Positions 35,043 to 44,140 of a stretch of 64,000 nt of DNA are shown piece by piece (position 1 is the stretch's first letter; every line of letters begins with the position of its first letter). The DNA is from Bradyrhizobium betae. Its GTDB lineage: Bacteria > Pseudomonadota > Alphaproteobacteria > Rhizobiales > Xanthobacteraceae. Where the stretch lies: the NCBI RefSeq assembly GCF_004123905.1, contig NZ_MZXW01000033.1, positions 62,001-126,000 of the forward strand. The letters run 5' to 3'. The notes below the pieces were generated by a model. That model ran no database searches and was not told where the DNA came from. It saw only the letters and a list, made by a program, of their open reading frames with translations. Made by a program: the position numbers and the translations under genes.

Positions 35043-37433
35043 ATGGAGGGCGCGGAGTTGCGCAACGAGCGAGAGTTTCCTTCTGGAAAGTCCGGGCAGG
35101 GCGTGGGCGCACGGCTGCCGCGGAAGGAGGACGACCGTCTGATGCGCGGCCGCGGCCAGTACGTCGCTGACATCAGGCTCGCCGGTCTTCAGGACGTCGC
35201 CTTCGTGCGCAGCCCGATGGCGCATGCGCGGATTCGCGGCATCCACGTGCCCGAGCGCCATCGCGGCAGCGTCTTCACGGCAGCAGACCTCGTCGGCATC
35301 AAGCCGATCCGTGCGGTGTCGGGATTGCCAGGCTTCAAGATTTCCGAGCAGCCGGTGCTGGCGACCGGAAAAGTGCGCCAGGTCGGCGAGCTCGTCGCGA
35401 TGTGCCTGGCGCCGACGCGGGCCGAGGCGGAGGACATCGCGGCCTCCGTGACGCTGGATCTGGAGGAGCTGCCGGCGATCACCGACATGCTGAAGGCGCG
35501 CGAGCCCGGCTCGGCGCTGGTGCACGAGCATTGGGGCGACAACGTCTTCCTGGAGACCAATTACGAGGTCGATATCTCCGCAGCACTCGACGCGCCGATC
35601 AAGGTGACGCGCGAGATCTCGACCGCGCGGCAGTGCATGTCGCCGCTGGAAGGCCGCGGCGTGGTCGCGACGTTCGACCGCCGGCTCGATCAGCTGACGT
35701 TGCATTCGGCGGCGCAAATGCCGCACATCACGCGCAGCGGCCTTGCCGAATGCCTTGATATGGACGAGGGCCAGATCCGCGTCATCTCTCCCGATGTCGG
35801 CGGTGGTTTTGGCCACAAGGGAATTTTGCTGCCCGAAGAGGTCTGCCTGTCCTGGCTGACCATGCAGCGCGGCCATCCCGTGCGCTGGATTGAAGATCGC
35901 CGCGAGCATCTCATCGCCAGCTCGAATTGCCGCGAGCATCATTACAAGATCACGCTCTATGCTGACCGCGACGGCACGCTGCGCGGCATCGATTGCGAGG
36001 CGACCGTGGATTCCGGCGCCTACTCGTCCTATCCGTTCTCGGCCTGTCTCGAAGCCGCGCAGGTCGCGAGCATCCTGCCCGGCCCCTACAAGATGCCGGC
36101 CTATCGCTGCCGCACCTTCTCGGTCGCCACCAACAAATGCCCGATCCTGCCGTATCGCGGCGTCGCGCGCACCGGCGTCTGCTTTGCGCTGGAGCTGATG
36201 CTCGATCTCGTGGCGACTGAGGCCGGGCTCGAGCCCGGTGAGGTCAGGCTGCGCAATCTGGTGCAGCCGGAGCAGATGCCGTTCGACAACATCACCAGGA
36301 AGCACTTTGACAGCGGCGATTATCCGCAAGCGATGCGCCGCGCGCTGGCCGCTATTAACATCGATGCCATTCGTGCCAGGCAAAGCCTGGGCGAGACCGA
36401 CGGCCGCCGCATCGGCGTCGGAATCTCCATCTATTGCGAGCAGGCCGCGCACGGCACCTCGGTCTATGCCGGCTGGGGCATCCCGATGGTGCCGGGCCAT
36501 GAGCAGGCCTCGGCACGGCTGACGCCGGACGGCGGCCTCGAATTGCGCGTCGGCGTGCATTCGCACGGGCAGGGCATGGAGACCACGCTCGCCCAGGTCG
36601 CGCATGAGATGCTCGGCATCGACGTCGCAAAGATCCGCATTATCCTCGGCGACACCGCGATGACGCCCTATTCGACCGGCACCTGGGGCTCGCGCTCGAT
36701 GGTGATGGCGGGCGGCGCGGTAGCGACGGCCTGCCGCGAGCTCGGCGAACGCGCCCTGCGCATCGGCGCAAAGCTGCTGCAGCACGATCCGGCGGCCGTG
36801 GTGCTGCAGAATGGCGAAGTGTGCGGCGTCAATGGCAGCGTCAGCCTGAAGACGATCGCCCACACCTGGTATCGCCGCCCGCAAGACCTGCCGGCGGACG
36901 TCGATCCCGGCGGGCTGGAAGTCACCCAAGGCTACAAGCCCGTGCGCGACAGCGGAACCTTCAGCTACGCCGCGCATGCGGCCCTCGTCGCGGTCGATCC
37001 TGATCTCGGCGAGGTGGAAATTCTGGACTATGTGATCGTCGAGGACGGCGGCGTGCTGGTCAATCCGCTCGTCGTCGACGGCCAGATCTATGGCGGCCTC
37101 GCCCAAGGCATCGGCACCGCGCTCTACGAGGAGATGCCGTTCGATGCGTCCGGTCAGCCGCTGGCGACGACGCTTGCCGACTATCTGCTGCCGGGCCCGA
37201 CTGAGGTCCCGGCCGCGCGTCTCGATCACATGGAGACGCCGTCGCCTTACACGCAGTTCGGCGTCAAGGGGATCGGCGAGGGTGGTGCCATTGCGCCGCC
37301 GGCCGCGATCGCCAACGCCGTCAACGATGCGCTGCGCCCGCTCGGTGTCGAGCTGATGCAATCGCCGATCACGCCGCATCGCGTCGTCACGGCCGTGCTG
37401 GCCGCGCGCGCCGCCGAAAGGAGCGCGGCATGA
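35043..37433 (+). CDS. Molybdenum hydroxylase large subunit (xanthine dehydrogenase/CoxL family)
   Basis: A 796-residue molybdopterin-cytosine-dinucleotide-type subunit. GARLPRKEDDRLMRGRGQYVADI at the N-terminus (key residues GxxxxRxED.RxxxG), GGGFGHKG near 258, and the C-terminal GIGEGGAIAPPAAIANAV containing the catalytic glutamate are all present. It would hydroxylate an N-heterocycle or aldehyde with water as the oxygen source. The CO-dehydrogenase-specific cysteine loop is not evident, so a heterocycle or aldehyde substrate is favoured. It starts 12 bp after the amidohydrolase and overlaps the FAD-subunit gene by ATGA. Confidence 0.93.
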   Translation: MEGAELRNEREFPSGKSGQGVGARLPRKEDDRLMRGRGQYVADIRLAGLQDVAFVRSPMAHARIRGIHVPERHRGSVFTAADLVGIKPIRAVSGLPGFKISEQPVLATGKVRQVGELVAMCLAPTRAEAEDIAASVTLDLEELPAITDMLKAREPGSALVHEHWGDNVFLETNYEVDISAALDAPIKVTREISTARQCMSPLEGRGVVATFDRRLDQLTLHSAAQMPHITRSGLAECLDMDEGQIRVISPDVGGGFGHKGILLPEEVCLSWLTMQRGHPVRWIEDRREHLIASSNCREHHYKITLYADRDGTLRGIDCEATVDSGAYSSYPFSACLEAAQVASILPGPYKMPAYRCRTFSVATNKCPILPYRGVARTGVCFALELMLDLVATEAGLEPGEVRLRNLVQPEQMPFDNITRKHFDSGDYPQAMRRALAAINIDAIRARQSLGETDGRRIGVGISIYCEQAAHGTSVYAGWGIPMVPGHEQASARLTPDGGLELRVGVHSHGQGMETTLAQVAHEMLGIDVAKIRIILGDTAMTPYSTGTWGSRSMVMAGGAVATACRELGERALRIGAKLLQHDPAAVVLQNGEVCGVNGSVSLKTIAHTWYRRPQDLPADVDPGGLEVTQGYKPVRDSGTFSYAAHAALVAVDPDLGEVEILDYVIVEDGGVLVNPLVVDGQIYGGLAQGIGTALYEEMPFDASGQPLATTLADYLLPGPTEVPAARLDHMETPSPYTQFGVKGIGEGGAIAPPAAIANAVNDALRPLGVELMQSPITPHRVVTAVLAARAAERSAA

Positions 37434-38266
37434 AGCCGGCGCCCTTCAGCTACGAGCGCCCGCGCGATCTCAGCGCGGCCCTGTCGATGCTGGCCGCAAG
37501 CAGCGGCTCCGCAAAAATCATCGCCGGCGGCCAGTCGCTCGGTCCGATGCTCAATCTGCGGCTGGTGCAGCCGGAGCTGATCGTCGACATCTCCGGCCTG
37601 TCCGAGCTCAAGCGGGCCGAGGTTTCCGGCAATGAGCTCGTGCTTGGGGCCCTGGTCACCCATGCCGATATCGAGGACGGACGCACGGCCGACGTGACGC
37701 GCGGCGCCATGCGCGCCGTCGCGGCCAATATCGCCTATCGCGCGGTGCGCAACCGCGGCACCATCGGCGGCTCGCTCAGCCACGCCGATCCCGCCGCGGA
37801 CTGGGTGTCCGCGTTCGCGGCATTGGGCGCGCGGCTGACGCTGCGCAACCTCGCCGGCGCGCGCATGATGGCGATCGAGGCTTTCGTCGTCGGCGCCCTT
37901 GAATCTGCGCTGCACGCCGGCGAGATCGTCGAGTCCGTTCATGTTCCGGCACGAACGGTTTCGTCTCATTGGGGCTATGCCAAGAGCTGCCGCAAGACCG
38001 GCGAGTTCGCCCATGCCATCGGCGCGGTGCTGGTCGATCCGGCCGCCGCTTCGGCGCGAATCGTAATCGGCGCGATCGACACGACGCCGATCGTCGTGAC
38101 CGAGGCCGCGGAGCTGTTCGGCGGGCGTATTGCGGCCGACTACAAGCAGCGTTTCGACACCCGCGTCGCGGACGCGCTTCTCGCGAAAGCCGGCATCGAC
38201 GATGCCGCGCAGCGCCATATCCATGTCAGCGTGCTCAAGCGCGCCGTCCTGGAGGCCGCGGCATGA
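37430..38266 (+). CDS. Molybdenum hydroxylase FAD subunit (CoxM type)
   Basis: A 278-residue medium subunit. The two FAD-binding motifs are IIAGGQSLGPML near 24-35 and RGTIGGSLSHADPAADW near 106-122. The N-terminal FSYERPRDLSAAL is usual for CoxM. It carries electrons from the Fe-S subunit to the acceptor. Overlaps both neighbours by ATGA, so the three subunits are co-translated. Confidence 0.94.
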   Translation: MKPAPFSYERPRDLSAALSMLAASSGSAKIIAGGQSLGPMLNLRLVQPELIVDISGLSELKRAEVSGNELVLGALVTHADIEDGRTADVTRGAMRAVAANIAYRAVRNRGTIGGSLSHADPAADWVSAFAALGARLTLRNLAGARMMAIEAFVVGALESALHAGEIVESVHVPARTVSSHWGYAKSCRKTGEFAHAIGAVLVDPAAASARIVIGAIDTTPIVVTEAAELFGGRIAADYKQRFDTRVADALLAKAGIDDAAQRHIHVSVLKRAVLEAAA

Positions 38267-39456
38267 CCACGATCGCGCTTCACGTCAATCGCCGCGCGGT
38301 GGAGCTGTCGGCCGAGCCGCGCACCAGCCTGGCCGATTTCGTCCGCGACAGGCTCGATCTGACCGGCACGCATCTCGGCTGCGAGCACGGCGTTTGCGGC
38401 GCCTGCACCGTGCTGCTCGACGGCGTGCCGGCGCGGTCCTGCATCACTTATGCGGTCGCCTGCGAGGGCGCGGATGTCACCACGATCGAAGGTCTCGACG
38501 AGGACGAGGTCACGACCGAGCTGCGCGCGGCCTTCACCCGGGAGCATGCCCTGCAATGCGGCTATTGCACGCCCGGCATGCTGGTCGCGGCACGGGACCT
38601 GGTGCTGCGTCTGCCCGATGCCGACGAGCGGCGCATTCGCGTCGGCCTCAGCGGCAATCTCTGCCGCTGCACCGGTTATGTCGGGATCGTGCGGGCGGTG
38701 CAGTCGGTTATCGAAGCCCGGCGCGCGCGCAACATCGCGCCGCAGGCCGATGCGGGCCGGACCCATCTCGGCCCCGCCGGATCGGGGCGGGCCACTTCCA
38801 CCAGAGACGAGCCGAGGCGCGCGACGCAGGCGTCGGCGCCGGCATCAGAGAGTGCCGCACCGGGGCGAATCCCGGACTTCACGCCGGCGACCGTGCTCGA
38901 CCAGCGCTTCACGCTGCCGCACCCGCCGGCAAAAGTATTCGCGATGTTCGATGATATCGCAGCCATCGCGGCCTGCTTGCCCGGCGTATCGCTGACGGCA
39001 CCGCCGAAGCCCGAGCGCGTCGTAGGTTTGATCCGGGTCAGGCTCGGACCGATCGCGGCGGCCTTCGAGGGGGCCGCGCGCGTCGAACGCGATCCGGCAA
39101 CGCTCTCCGGCCGCATCGTCGGTATCGGCACCGACCAGCGCAGCCATTCGGCGACGCAAGGCGAGATTCGTTACCGCCTCGTGCCGCTCGAAGGCGGCGC
39201 GGCGACCGCCGTCGAATTGTCGATCGGCTACACGCTCACGGGAATGCTGGCGCAATTCGGCCGGCCCGGCCTGGTGCGGGATCTCGCCAGACGCCTGATT
39301 GCGGAGTTCGCGGGAAATCTCGACCGACACATGTCCGGCGCGTCGCCGGAGCAGGCGGCCGAGCTCAGCTTCTGGTCGATTGCATCGGACGTTCTGCGCG
39401 CCCGGCTCGCGCGCATGTTTGGCCGCGTCTTCACCGGAAAAGGTGGCGCGGAATGA
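38263..39456 (+). CDS. Molybdenum hydroxylase Fe-S subunit fused to a CoxG/SRPBCC domain
   Basis: A 397-residue fusion. Residues 1-155 form a normal small subunit: plant-type [2Fe-2S] cysteines C40, C45, C48, C60 and the second cluster C99, C102, C134, C136. A low-complexity linker rich in Ala, Pro, Arg and Ser spans about 155-205. From about 208 an SRPBCC/CoxG-like domain follows (VFAMFDDIAAIAACLPGV, IRVRLGPIAAAFEG), ending with a hydrophobic/basic tail. CoxG proteins are normally separate and help assemble or anchor molybdenum hydroxylases at the membrane; fusion would make that permanent. No frameshift separates the parts. Confidence 0.9.
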   Translation: MTTIALHVNRRAVELSAEPRTSLADFVRDRLDLTGTHLGCEHGVCGACTVLLDGVPARSCITYAVACEGADVTTIEGLDEDEVTTELRAAFTREHALQCGYCTPGMLVAARDLVLRLPDADERRIRVGLSGNLCRCTGYVGIVRAVQSVIEARRARNIAPQADAGRTHLGPAGSGRATSTRDEPRRATQASAPASESAAPGRIPDFTPATVLDQRFTLPHPPAKVFAMFDDIAAIAACLPGVSLTAPPKPERVVGLIRVRLGPIAAAFEGAARVERDPATLSGRIVGIGTDQRSHSATQGEIRYRLVPLEGGAATAVELSIGYTLTGMLAQFGRPGLVRDLARRLIAEFAGNLDRHMSGASPEQAAELSFWSIASDVLRARLARMFGRVFTGKGGAE

Positions 39457-39532
39457 TCGGCGTGCCGGCGCCGCGAAGTGACGAAGCCTGGACTGCTCTA
39501 GACATCAACAGCGTGGGATTTGGAGAGACAAC

Positions 39533-40687
39533 ATGACACGAGCACTCGGACTGGTTGGGACAATCGCGCTGGCGACGGCCTTGTTCGGCGGCACGGCAGG
39601 GGCGCAGACCATCAAGATCGGCGTCAATGAGCCGCTCACCGGTGCGTTCGCTGCTTCAGGCACCTACGTTGTCAACGGCGCCAAGATCGCCGCCGACGAG
39701 ATCAACGCCAAGGGTGGCGTGCTCGGCAAGAAGATCGAGCTCGTCATCGAGGACAACAAGAGCAACCCGACGGAAGCTGCCGCCGTCGCCGAAAAGCTCA
39801 TCACCAGCGACAAGGTGCCGGTGCTGATGGGCGCCTGGGGCTCGAGCCTGACGCTCGCGGTGATGCCCAAGCTGATGGAATACGAGACGCCGATGGTGGT
39901 GGAGACCTCGTCCTCCGGCAAGATCACGACCACCGGCAATCCCTTCATCTTCCGCATCTCGCCGCCCTCGGCGGTCGAGGCAGCCGCGTTCAAGGGCATC
40001 GTCGACAAGCTCGCGCTCAAGAAGGTCGACTTCCTCGTCATCAACAACGACTGGGGCCGCGGCACCGCCGAGGATTTCAGCAAGATGATGAAGGACAAGG
40101 GCATCACCATCGGTCTCGTTGAGACCATGGACCAGGGCGCGCAGGACATGAGCGCGCAGCTCTCCAAGATCAAGAGCTCGGATTCCGAGACTGTCATCGT
40201 CACCACCGCTGTCGACCAGCTCACGCTGATCTTCAAGCAGGCGGCAGCGCTCGGTTTGAAGAAGCGCATCATCACCACCGGCGGTTCGCAGAACCCGGAC
40301 CAGATCATCGCCCAGGCGGGAGCGGCCGCCAACGGCACCATGCATCTGACCACCTTCCTGCCCTGGTTCCCGGACAAGACGCCGAACCCGGAAGCAACCA
40401 ACTATTTCATCACCGAATGGAAGAAGCGCGGCTTCGAGTTCGCCGGCTGCACCGAGAGTTTCCGCGGCTATGACGGCATCCGCACCGCGGCAGCTGCGAT
40501 CGAGAAGGCGGGCAAGGCCGAGCCGGCTGCGATCAAGGCGGCGCTCTGGGACATCAACATCAAGGGGCTGAACGGCGACATCGTGTTCCGCAAGTCCGGC
40601 CCCGAGGGCAAGGAAAGCGGCCAGAGCCAGCCGAACGTCTATCTCATCGAGATCAACGACGGCAAGGTCGAGATGAAGACGCTCTGA
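39533..40687 (+). CDS. Branched-chain-type ABC importer: periplasmic binding protein
   Basis: A 384-residue LivK-type protein with a Sec signal peptide (cleavage near GGTAGAQT). IKIGVNEPLTGAFAASG is the family N-terminus; the paired Rossmann-like lobes are intact. The HAAT family carries branched-chain amino acids but many soil-bacterial members bind aromatic acids, amides or urea. Given its place in the molybdenum-hydroxylase operon, a heterocyclic or amide ligand is more likely (inference). A good GGAGAG ribosome site precedes the ATG. A 76-bp gap separates it from the Fe-S subunit with no promoter that I recognise. Confidence 0.92.
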   Translation: MTRALGLVGTIALATALFGGTAGAQTIKIGVNEPLTGAFAASGTYVVNGAKIAADEINAKGGVLGKKIELVIEDNKSNPTEAAAVAEKLITSDKVPVLMGAWGSSLTLAVMPKLMEYETPMVVETSSSGKITTTGNPFIFRISPPSAVEAAAFKGIVDKLALKKVDFLVINNDWGRGTAEDFSKMMKDKGITIGLVETMDQGAQDMSAQLSKIKSSDSETVIVTTAVDQLTLIFKQAAALGLKKRIITTGGSQNPDQIIAQAGAAANGTMHLTTFLPWFPDKTPNPEATNYFITEWKKRGFEFAGCTESFRGYDGIRTAAAAIEKAGKAEPAAIKAALWDINIKGLNGDIVFRKSGPEGKESGQSQPNVYLIEINDGKVEMKTL

Positions 40688-40699
40688 CGTCGCGCCAAG

Positions 40700-40728
40700 G
40701 GCGAGGGCGGCACATCGCCGCTCTCGCC
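40700..40728 (+). promoter_or_regulatory. Intercistronic stem-loop after the binding-protein gene
   Basis: Twelve-base arms (GGCGAGGGCGGC and GCCGCTCTCGCC, 11 of 12 paired) around a five-base ACATC loop, with no T-run after it. Such hairpins between a binding-protein gene and its permeases commonly protect the upstream mRNA and lower downstream expression. Confidence 0.6.
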
Positions 40729-40748
40729 GTATTGCAGGTCAATCGGGA

Positions 40749-41627
40749 ATGGCTTTGAGCGAATTCCTCCAGCATCTCGTCAACATGCTCGTGCTCGGCG
40801 GCACTTATGCGCTGCTGGGCATCGGGCTGACCTTGATCTTCGGCATCATGAACGTCGTGAATTTCACGCACGGCGTGCTTTACACGTTCGGCGCCTACAT
40901 CATGTTCATCGTGGTGCAGCAGCTAGGGCTGAACTTCTTCCTGGCCTTGCCGGTGGCCGTGCTGGCCGGATGGCTGCTGGGAGCCGCCATCGAGCTGACG
41001 CTGCTGCGACCCTTGCGCGGCTCCGACATCGACACCACGATGCTGGTCATGATTGGCGCCTGGATCGCGATGCAGTCGGGCACGCTGTGGATCTGGGGCG
41101 GTGTCGCCAAATCGGTAACGACACCGTTTCCCGAGGCGCCGCTGGTGCTCGGACCGGTCTCGGTCTCGTGGCTGCGCCTGTTCGTCCTGGCCGCGGCGGC
41201 ACTTCTGATCGTGGTGACGTATCTGCTGATCAACAAGACGAGCCTCGGACGCGCGATGCGGGCGACGTTCCAGGACCACGACACGGCCTCGCTGATGGGC
41301 GTCAATGTCGACATGATCTACACCTCGACCTTCGCGATCGGCTCCAGCCTCGCCGCCGCCGCTGGCGCCTTGCTCGGGCCGGTCTACGTCATCTTCCCGC
41401 AAATGGGTGACCTCGCCGCGGTCAAGGCGTTTGCCATCGTCATCCTCGGTGGTCTGGGCAACATCACCGGTGCGGTGATCGGCGGCTTCATTTTGGCGCT
41501 GGCCGAGGAGCTTGGCGCCGGTTACGTCTCATCGGGCTACCGCGACGCCATGGGTTTTTTGATCATCATCGCGGTCCTCATCTTCAAGCCCACCGGCCTG
41601 TTTGCGCGCGCGGAGCGCGTCGGATGA
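40749..41627 (+). CDS. Branched-chain-type ABC permease (LivH)
   Basis: A 292-residue membrane protein with about eight helices. GGTYALLGIGLTLIFGIMNVVNFTHG near the N-terminus (key residues GLTLIFGIMNVVNF) and GGLGNITGAVIGGF near the C-terminus are diagnostic of LivH. Start ATG 40749 lies 20 bp after the stem-loop. Overlaps livM by ATGA. Confidence 0.94.
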   Translation: MALSEFLQHLVNMLVLGGTYALLGIGLTLIFGIMNVVNFTHGVLYTFGAYIMFIVVQQLGLNFFLALPVAVLAGWLLGAAIELTLLRPLRGSDIDTTMLVMIGAWIAMQSGTLWIWGGVAKSVTTPFPEAPLVLGPVSVSWLRLFVLAAAALLIVVTYLLINKTSLGRAMRATFQDHDTASLMGVNVDMIYTSTFAIGSSLAAAAGALLGPVYVIFPQMGDLAAVKAFAIVILGGLGNITGAVIGGFILALAEELGAGYVSSGYRDAMGFLIIIAVLIFKPTGLFARAERVG

Positions 41628-42661
41628 GGATCGTCGTCACCATCCTCGCCGTCGCGGCCCTTGCCTCGGTGCCGCTCTGGCTGCGCGATCCCTATCTGCT
41701 CAACGCGCTGATCACGACCGGAATCTTCGTCATCGGCGCGATGAGCCTCAATCTGCTGCTCGGCTTCACCGGCCAGCTCAGCCTCGGCCACATCGCCTTC
41801 TTCGGGATCGGCGCCTATGTGAGCGCGCTGACATCGCTCGGCTTCGACGTCGGCCTGCCCGGAGGCTTTCGCGTGGTCCACGAGCCATGGCCGCCGATCA
41901 TAGGGCTTGTGTTCGCAATTCTGGCAGCCGGATTGTGCGGCTATTTCGTCGGACTGCTCTCGTTCCGGGTTCGCGGCGCCTATTTCGTCATCGTGACGAT
42001 CTCCTTTGCCGAAGTCGTGCGGCTGGTGGCGCTGAACTGGGTCGAGCTGACGCAGGGACCGCTGGCGTTGACCAACATTCCCTCCATCGCGCTGCCTTTG
42101 CCGGGTTTCGGTGAGCTGACGCTGCGCACCAAGATGCAGAACTATTATCTCGTGCTGGTGGTCGCGCTGATCGCCTATCTCTTGATCGCACGCCTCGTTC
42201 GGTCCCATTTCGGCCGCGCCATGCGCGGGCTGATGGAGAACGAGACGCTGGCCGTCTCCGTCGGCATCGATGTGACCAGGACGCTGACGCTGGCCGCGGT
42301 GATCTCGGCTGCGATCGCGGGCGCGGCCGGCAGCCTCTATGCGCATTACATCCGGATCATCGACCCCGAGGTGTTCGCCTTCATCAACACCGTCACCATG
42401 GTGATCATGGTGATCAGCGGCGGCAAGGGTTCGCTGGCAGGTCCCGTCGTCGGCGGTTTGATCTTCGGGCTGCTGCCGGTTGCGCTGCGTCCGGTGATGG
42501 CGCCGGAAGCGCAGTGGATCGCCTATGGCGGTGTGCTCATGGCGATCCTGTTCGTGCTGCCGCGCGGCATCGTGCCGTCGCTGGCGCAACGATTGACGAA
42601 GCGGCGGAGCTCGACGGCGGCGCTTGCGCTCACTGAGACCGGCATCGAGGAGCGGGCGTGA
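41624..42661 (+). CDS. Branched-chain-type ABC permease (LivM)
   Basis: A 345-residue membrane protein; LNLLLGFTGQLSLGH near 45 and the LVRSHFGRAMRGLMENETLA cytoplasmic loop (key residues FGRAMRG, NE) are LivM hallmarks, followed by GGKGSLAGPVVGG. About ten transmembrane helices. Shares its TGA with the start region of livG (TGATG). Confidence 0.94.
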   Translation: MRIVVTILAVAALASVPLWLRDPYLLNALITTGIFVIGAMSLNLLLGFTGQLSLGHIAFFGIGAYVSALTSLGFDVGLPGGFRVVHEPWPPIIGLVFAILAAGLCGYFVGLLSFRVRGAYFVIVTISFAEVVRLVALNWVELTQGPLALTNIPSIALPLPGFGELTLRTKMQNYYLVLVVALIAYLLIARLVRSHFGRAMRGLMENETLAVSVGIDVTRTLTLAAVISAAIAGAAGSLYAHYIRIIDPEVFAFINTVTMVIMVISGGKGSLAGPVVGGLIFGLLPVALRPVMAPEAQWIAYGGVLMAILFVLPRGIVPSLAQRLTKRRSSTAALALTETGIEERA

Positions 42662-43443
42662 TGACGGCGCGCAGCGTTGCCATGACGATCGAGCAGGTCG
42701 CCGTCCGCTTCGGCGGGCTGGTCGCGATCTCCGACATGAGCTTTACCGTGGGCGAGGGCGAGATCGTCAGCCTGATCGGTCCGAACGGCGCCGGCAAGAC
42801 CACCGCGTTCAATGTCATGACCGGTTTCCTGACGCCGAGCGCGGGCCGCGTCACCTATCGTGACACCGCGCTCAACGGATTGAAGCCGCACGAGATCGCC
42901 GATCTCGGCCTGATCCGCACCTTCCAGCGCACCAGCGTGTTTCCCAACGATACCGTCTACGACAATCTCCTGATCGGCTTGCACCGACAGGGCCGGGTCC
43001 GGCTGCTCGACGCCATCCTCGGGCTGCCCGGTGCGCGCGCCTCGGAGCGCAAGCTGCGGCAGCGGGCGAGCGAGCTGATCGAATGGGTCGGTCTCGAACG
43101 CCGTGCGCACGATTTGGCCGGCTCGCTCTCCTACGGCGAGCAGCGTCTCGTCGGCGTCGCGCTGGCGCTCGCGGCCGAGCCGTCGATGCTGCTGCTCGAC
43201 GAGCCGGTCTCCGGCATGAATGCCTCGGAGACGCACCGCTTCGTCGAGCTGATCCGCAGCATTCGCGACCGCGGCATCACCATTCTGCTGGTCGAGCACG
43301 ACATGCCGATGGTGATGACGGTTTCGGACCGCATCGTGGTGCTCAACTACGGCCGCATCATCGCGGAAGGAACGCCCGATGTGATCCGCAACGATCCCGC
43401 CGTGATCGAGGCCTATCTCGGACATGGAGCGGCGCGTGCTTGA
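42661..43443 (+). CDS. Branched-chain-type ABC ATPase (LivG)
   Basis: A 260-residue ATPase with Walker A GPNGAGKT at 40-47, the Q-loop segment IRTFQRTSVF, signature LSYGEQR, and Walker B MLLLDEPVSGM. The signature has Y where LSGGQ-type proteins have G, usual for LivG. I use ATG 42661, one base inside the livM stop; GTG 42658 is an in-frame alternative adding one residue. It overlaps livF by 20 bp. Confidence 0.93.
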   Translation: MTARSVAMTIEQVAVRFGGLVAISDMSFTVGEGEIVSLIGPNGAGKTTAFNVMTGFLTPSAGRVTYRDTALNGLKPHEIADLGLIRTFQRTSVFPNDTVYDNLLIGLHRQGRVRLLDAILGLPGARASERKLRQRASELIEWVGLERRAHDLAGSLSYGEQRLVGVALALAAEPSMLLLDEPVSGMNASETHRFVELIRSIRDRGITILLVEHDMPMVMTVSDRIVVLNYGRIIAEGTPDVIRNDPAVIEAYLGHGAARA

Positions 43444-44140
43444 AATCCGCGACATGGTGTGCGGCTATGGCGGCGTCACCGCGCTGCGCGGCATCTCGCT
43501 CGACGTCAAGGCCGGGCAGCTTGTCGCCCTGATCGGCGCCAACGGCGCCGGCAAGAGCACGACGTTGCGCGCGATTTCCGGGCTCGTGCCGCCGCGCTCA
43601 GGACAAATGCGGTTCGAAGGTACTGACATCACCGGGGCGAAGCCGCCGCGCGTGCTGGCCAGCGGCATCGCGCATTGTCCGGAAGGCCGGCGCGTGTTTC
43701 CGCATATGAGCGTCGAGGAAAATCTCGACATGGGGGCTTACCTCCGTCGCGGGTCAGGCGAGATCGCGGCCGATCGCGATCGCATCTACAGGGAATTTCC
43801 GCGGCTCGCCGAGCGGCGCAAGCAGGCGGCGGGCACGCTGTCCGGCGGCGAGCAGCAGATGCTGGCGATCGGGCGCGCGCTGATGTCGCGGCCGCGGCTG
43901 ATCATGTTCGACGAGCCCTCGCTCGGGCTCGCGCCCAACATCGTCGAGCGCACCTTTGCGATCATTCGCGGCATTCGCGATGCCGGCACCACGGTGCTGC
44001 TGGTCGAGCAGAACGCGTTTGCTGCGCTGGAGATGTGCGATCATGCGTATCTGCTTGAGAGCGGCCGCATCGTGCTGTCAGGCGCAGGCTTCGAACTGAT
44101 CGAGAACGAGCATGTGCGGAAAGCCTATCTCGGTGGATGA
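43424..44140 (+). CDS. Branched-chain-type ABC ATPase (LivF)
   Basis: A 238-residue ATPase: Walker A GANGAGKS at 38-45, CPEGRRVFPHMSVEENL (LivF-specific), signature LSGGEQQ, Walker B IMFDEPSLGLAP and the VEQN switch. Starts 20 bp inside livG. Its 3' end overlaps the Rieske gene by up to 29 bp. Confidence 0.94.
   Translation: MERRVLEIRDMVCGYGGVTALRGISLDVKAGQLVALIGANGAGKSTTLRAISGLVPPRSGQMRFEGTDITGAKPPRVLASGIAHCPEGRRVFPHMSVEENLDMGAYLRRGSGEIAADRDRIYREFPRLAERRKQAAGTLSGGEQQMLAIGRALMSRPRLIMFDEPSLGLAPNIVERTFAIIRGIRDAGTTVLLVEQNAFAALEMCDHAYLLESGRIVLSGAGFELIENEHVRKAYLGG

Noticed and set aside
34122-37379. A 1085-codon open frame on the minus strand across the amidohydrolase and molybdenum hydroxylase genes
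   Set aside because: The plus strand carries two proteins with intact active-site motifs. The minus frame is Arg/His/Asp-rich low-information sequence, a common antisense artefact in GC-rich DNA.
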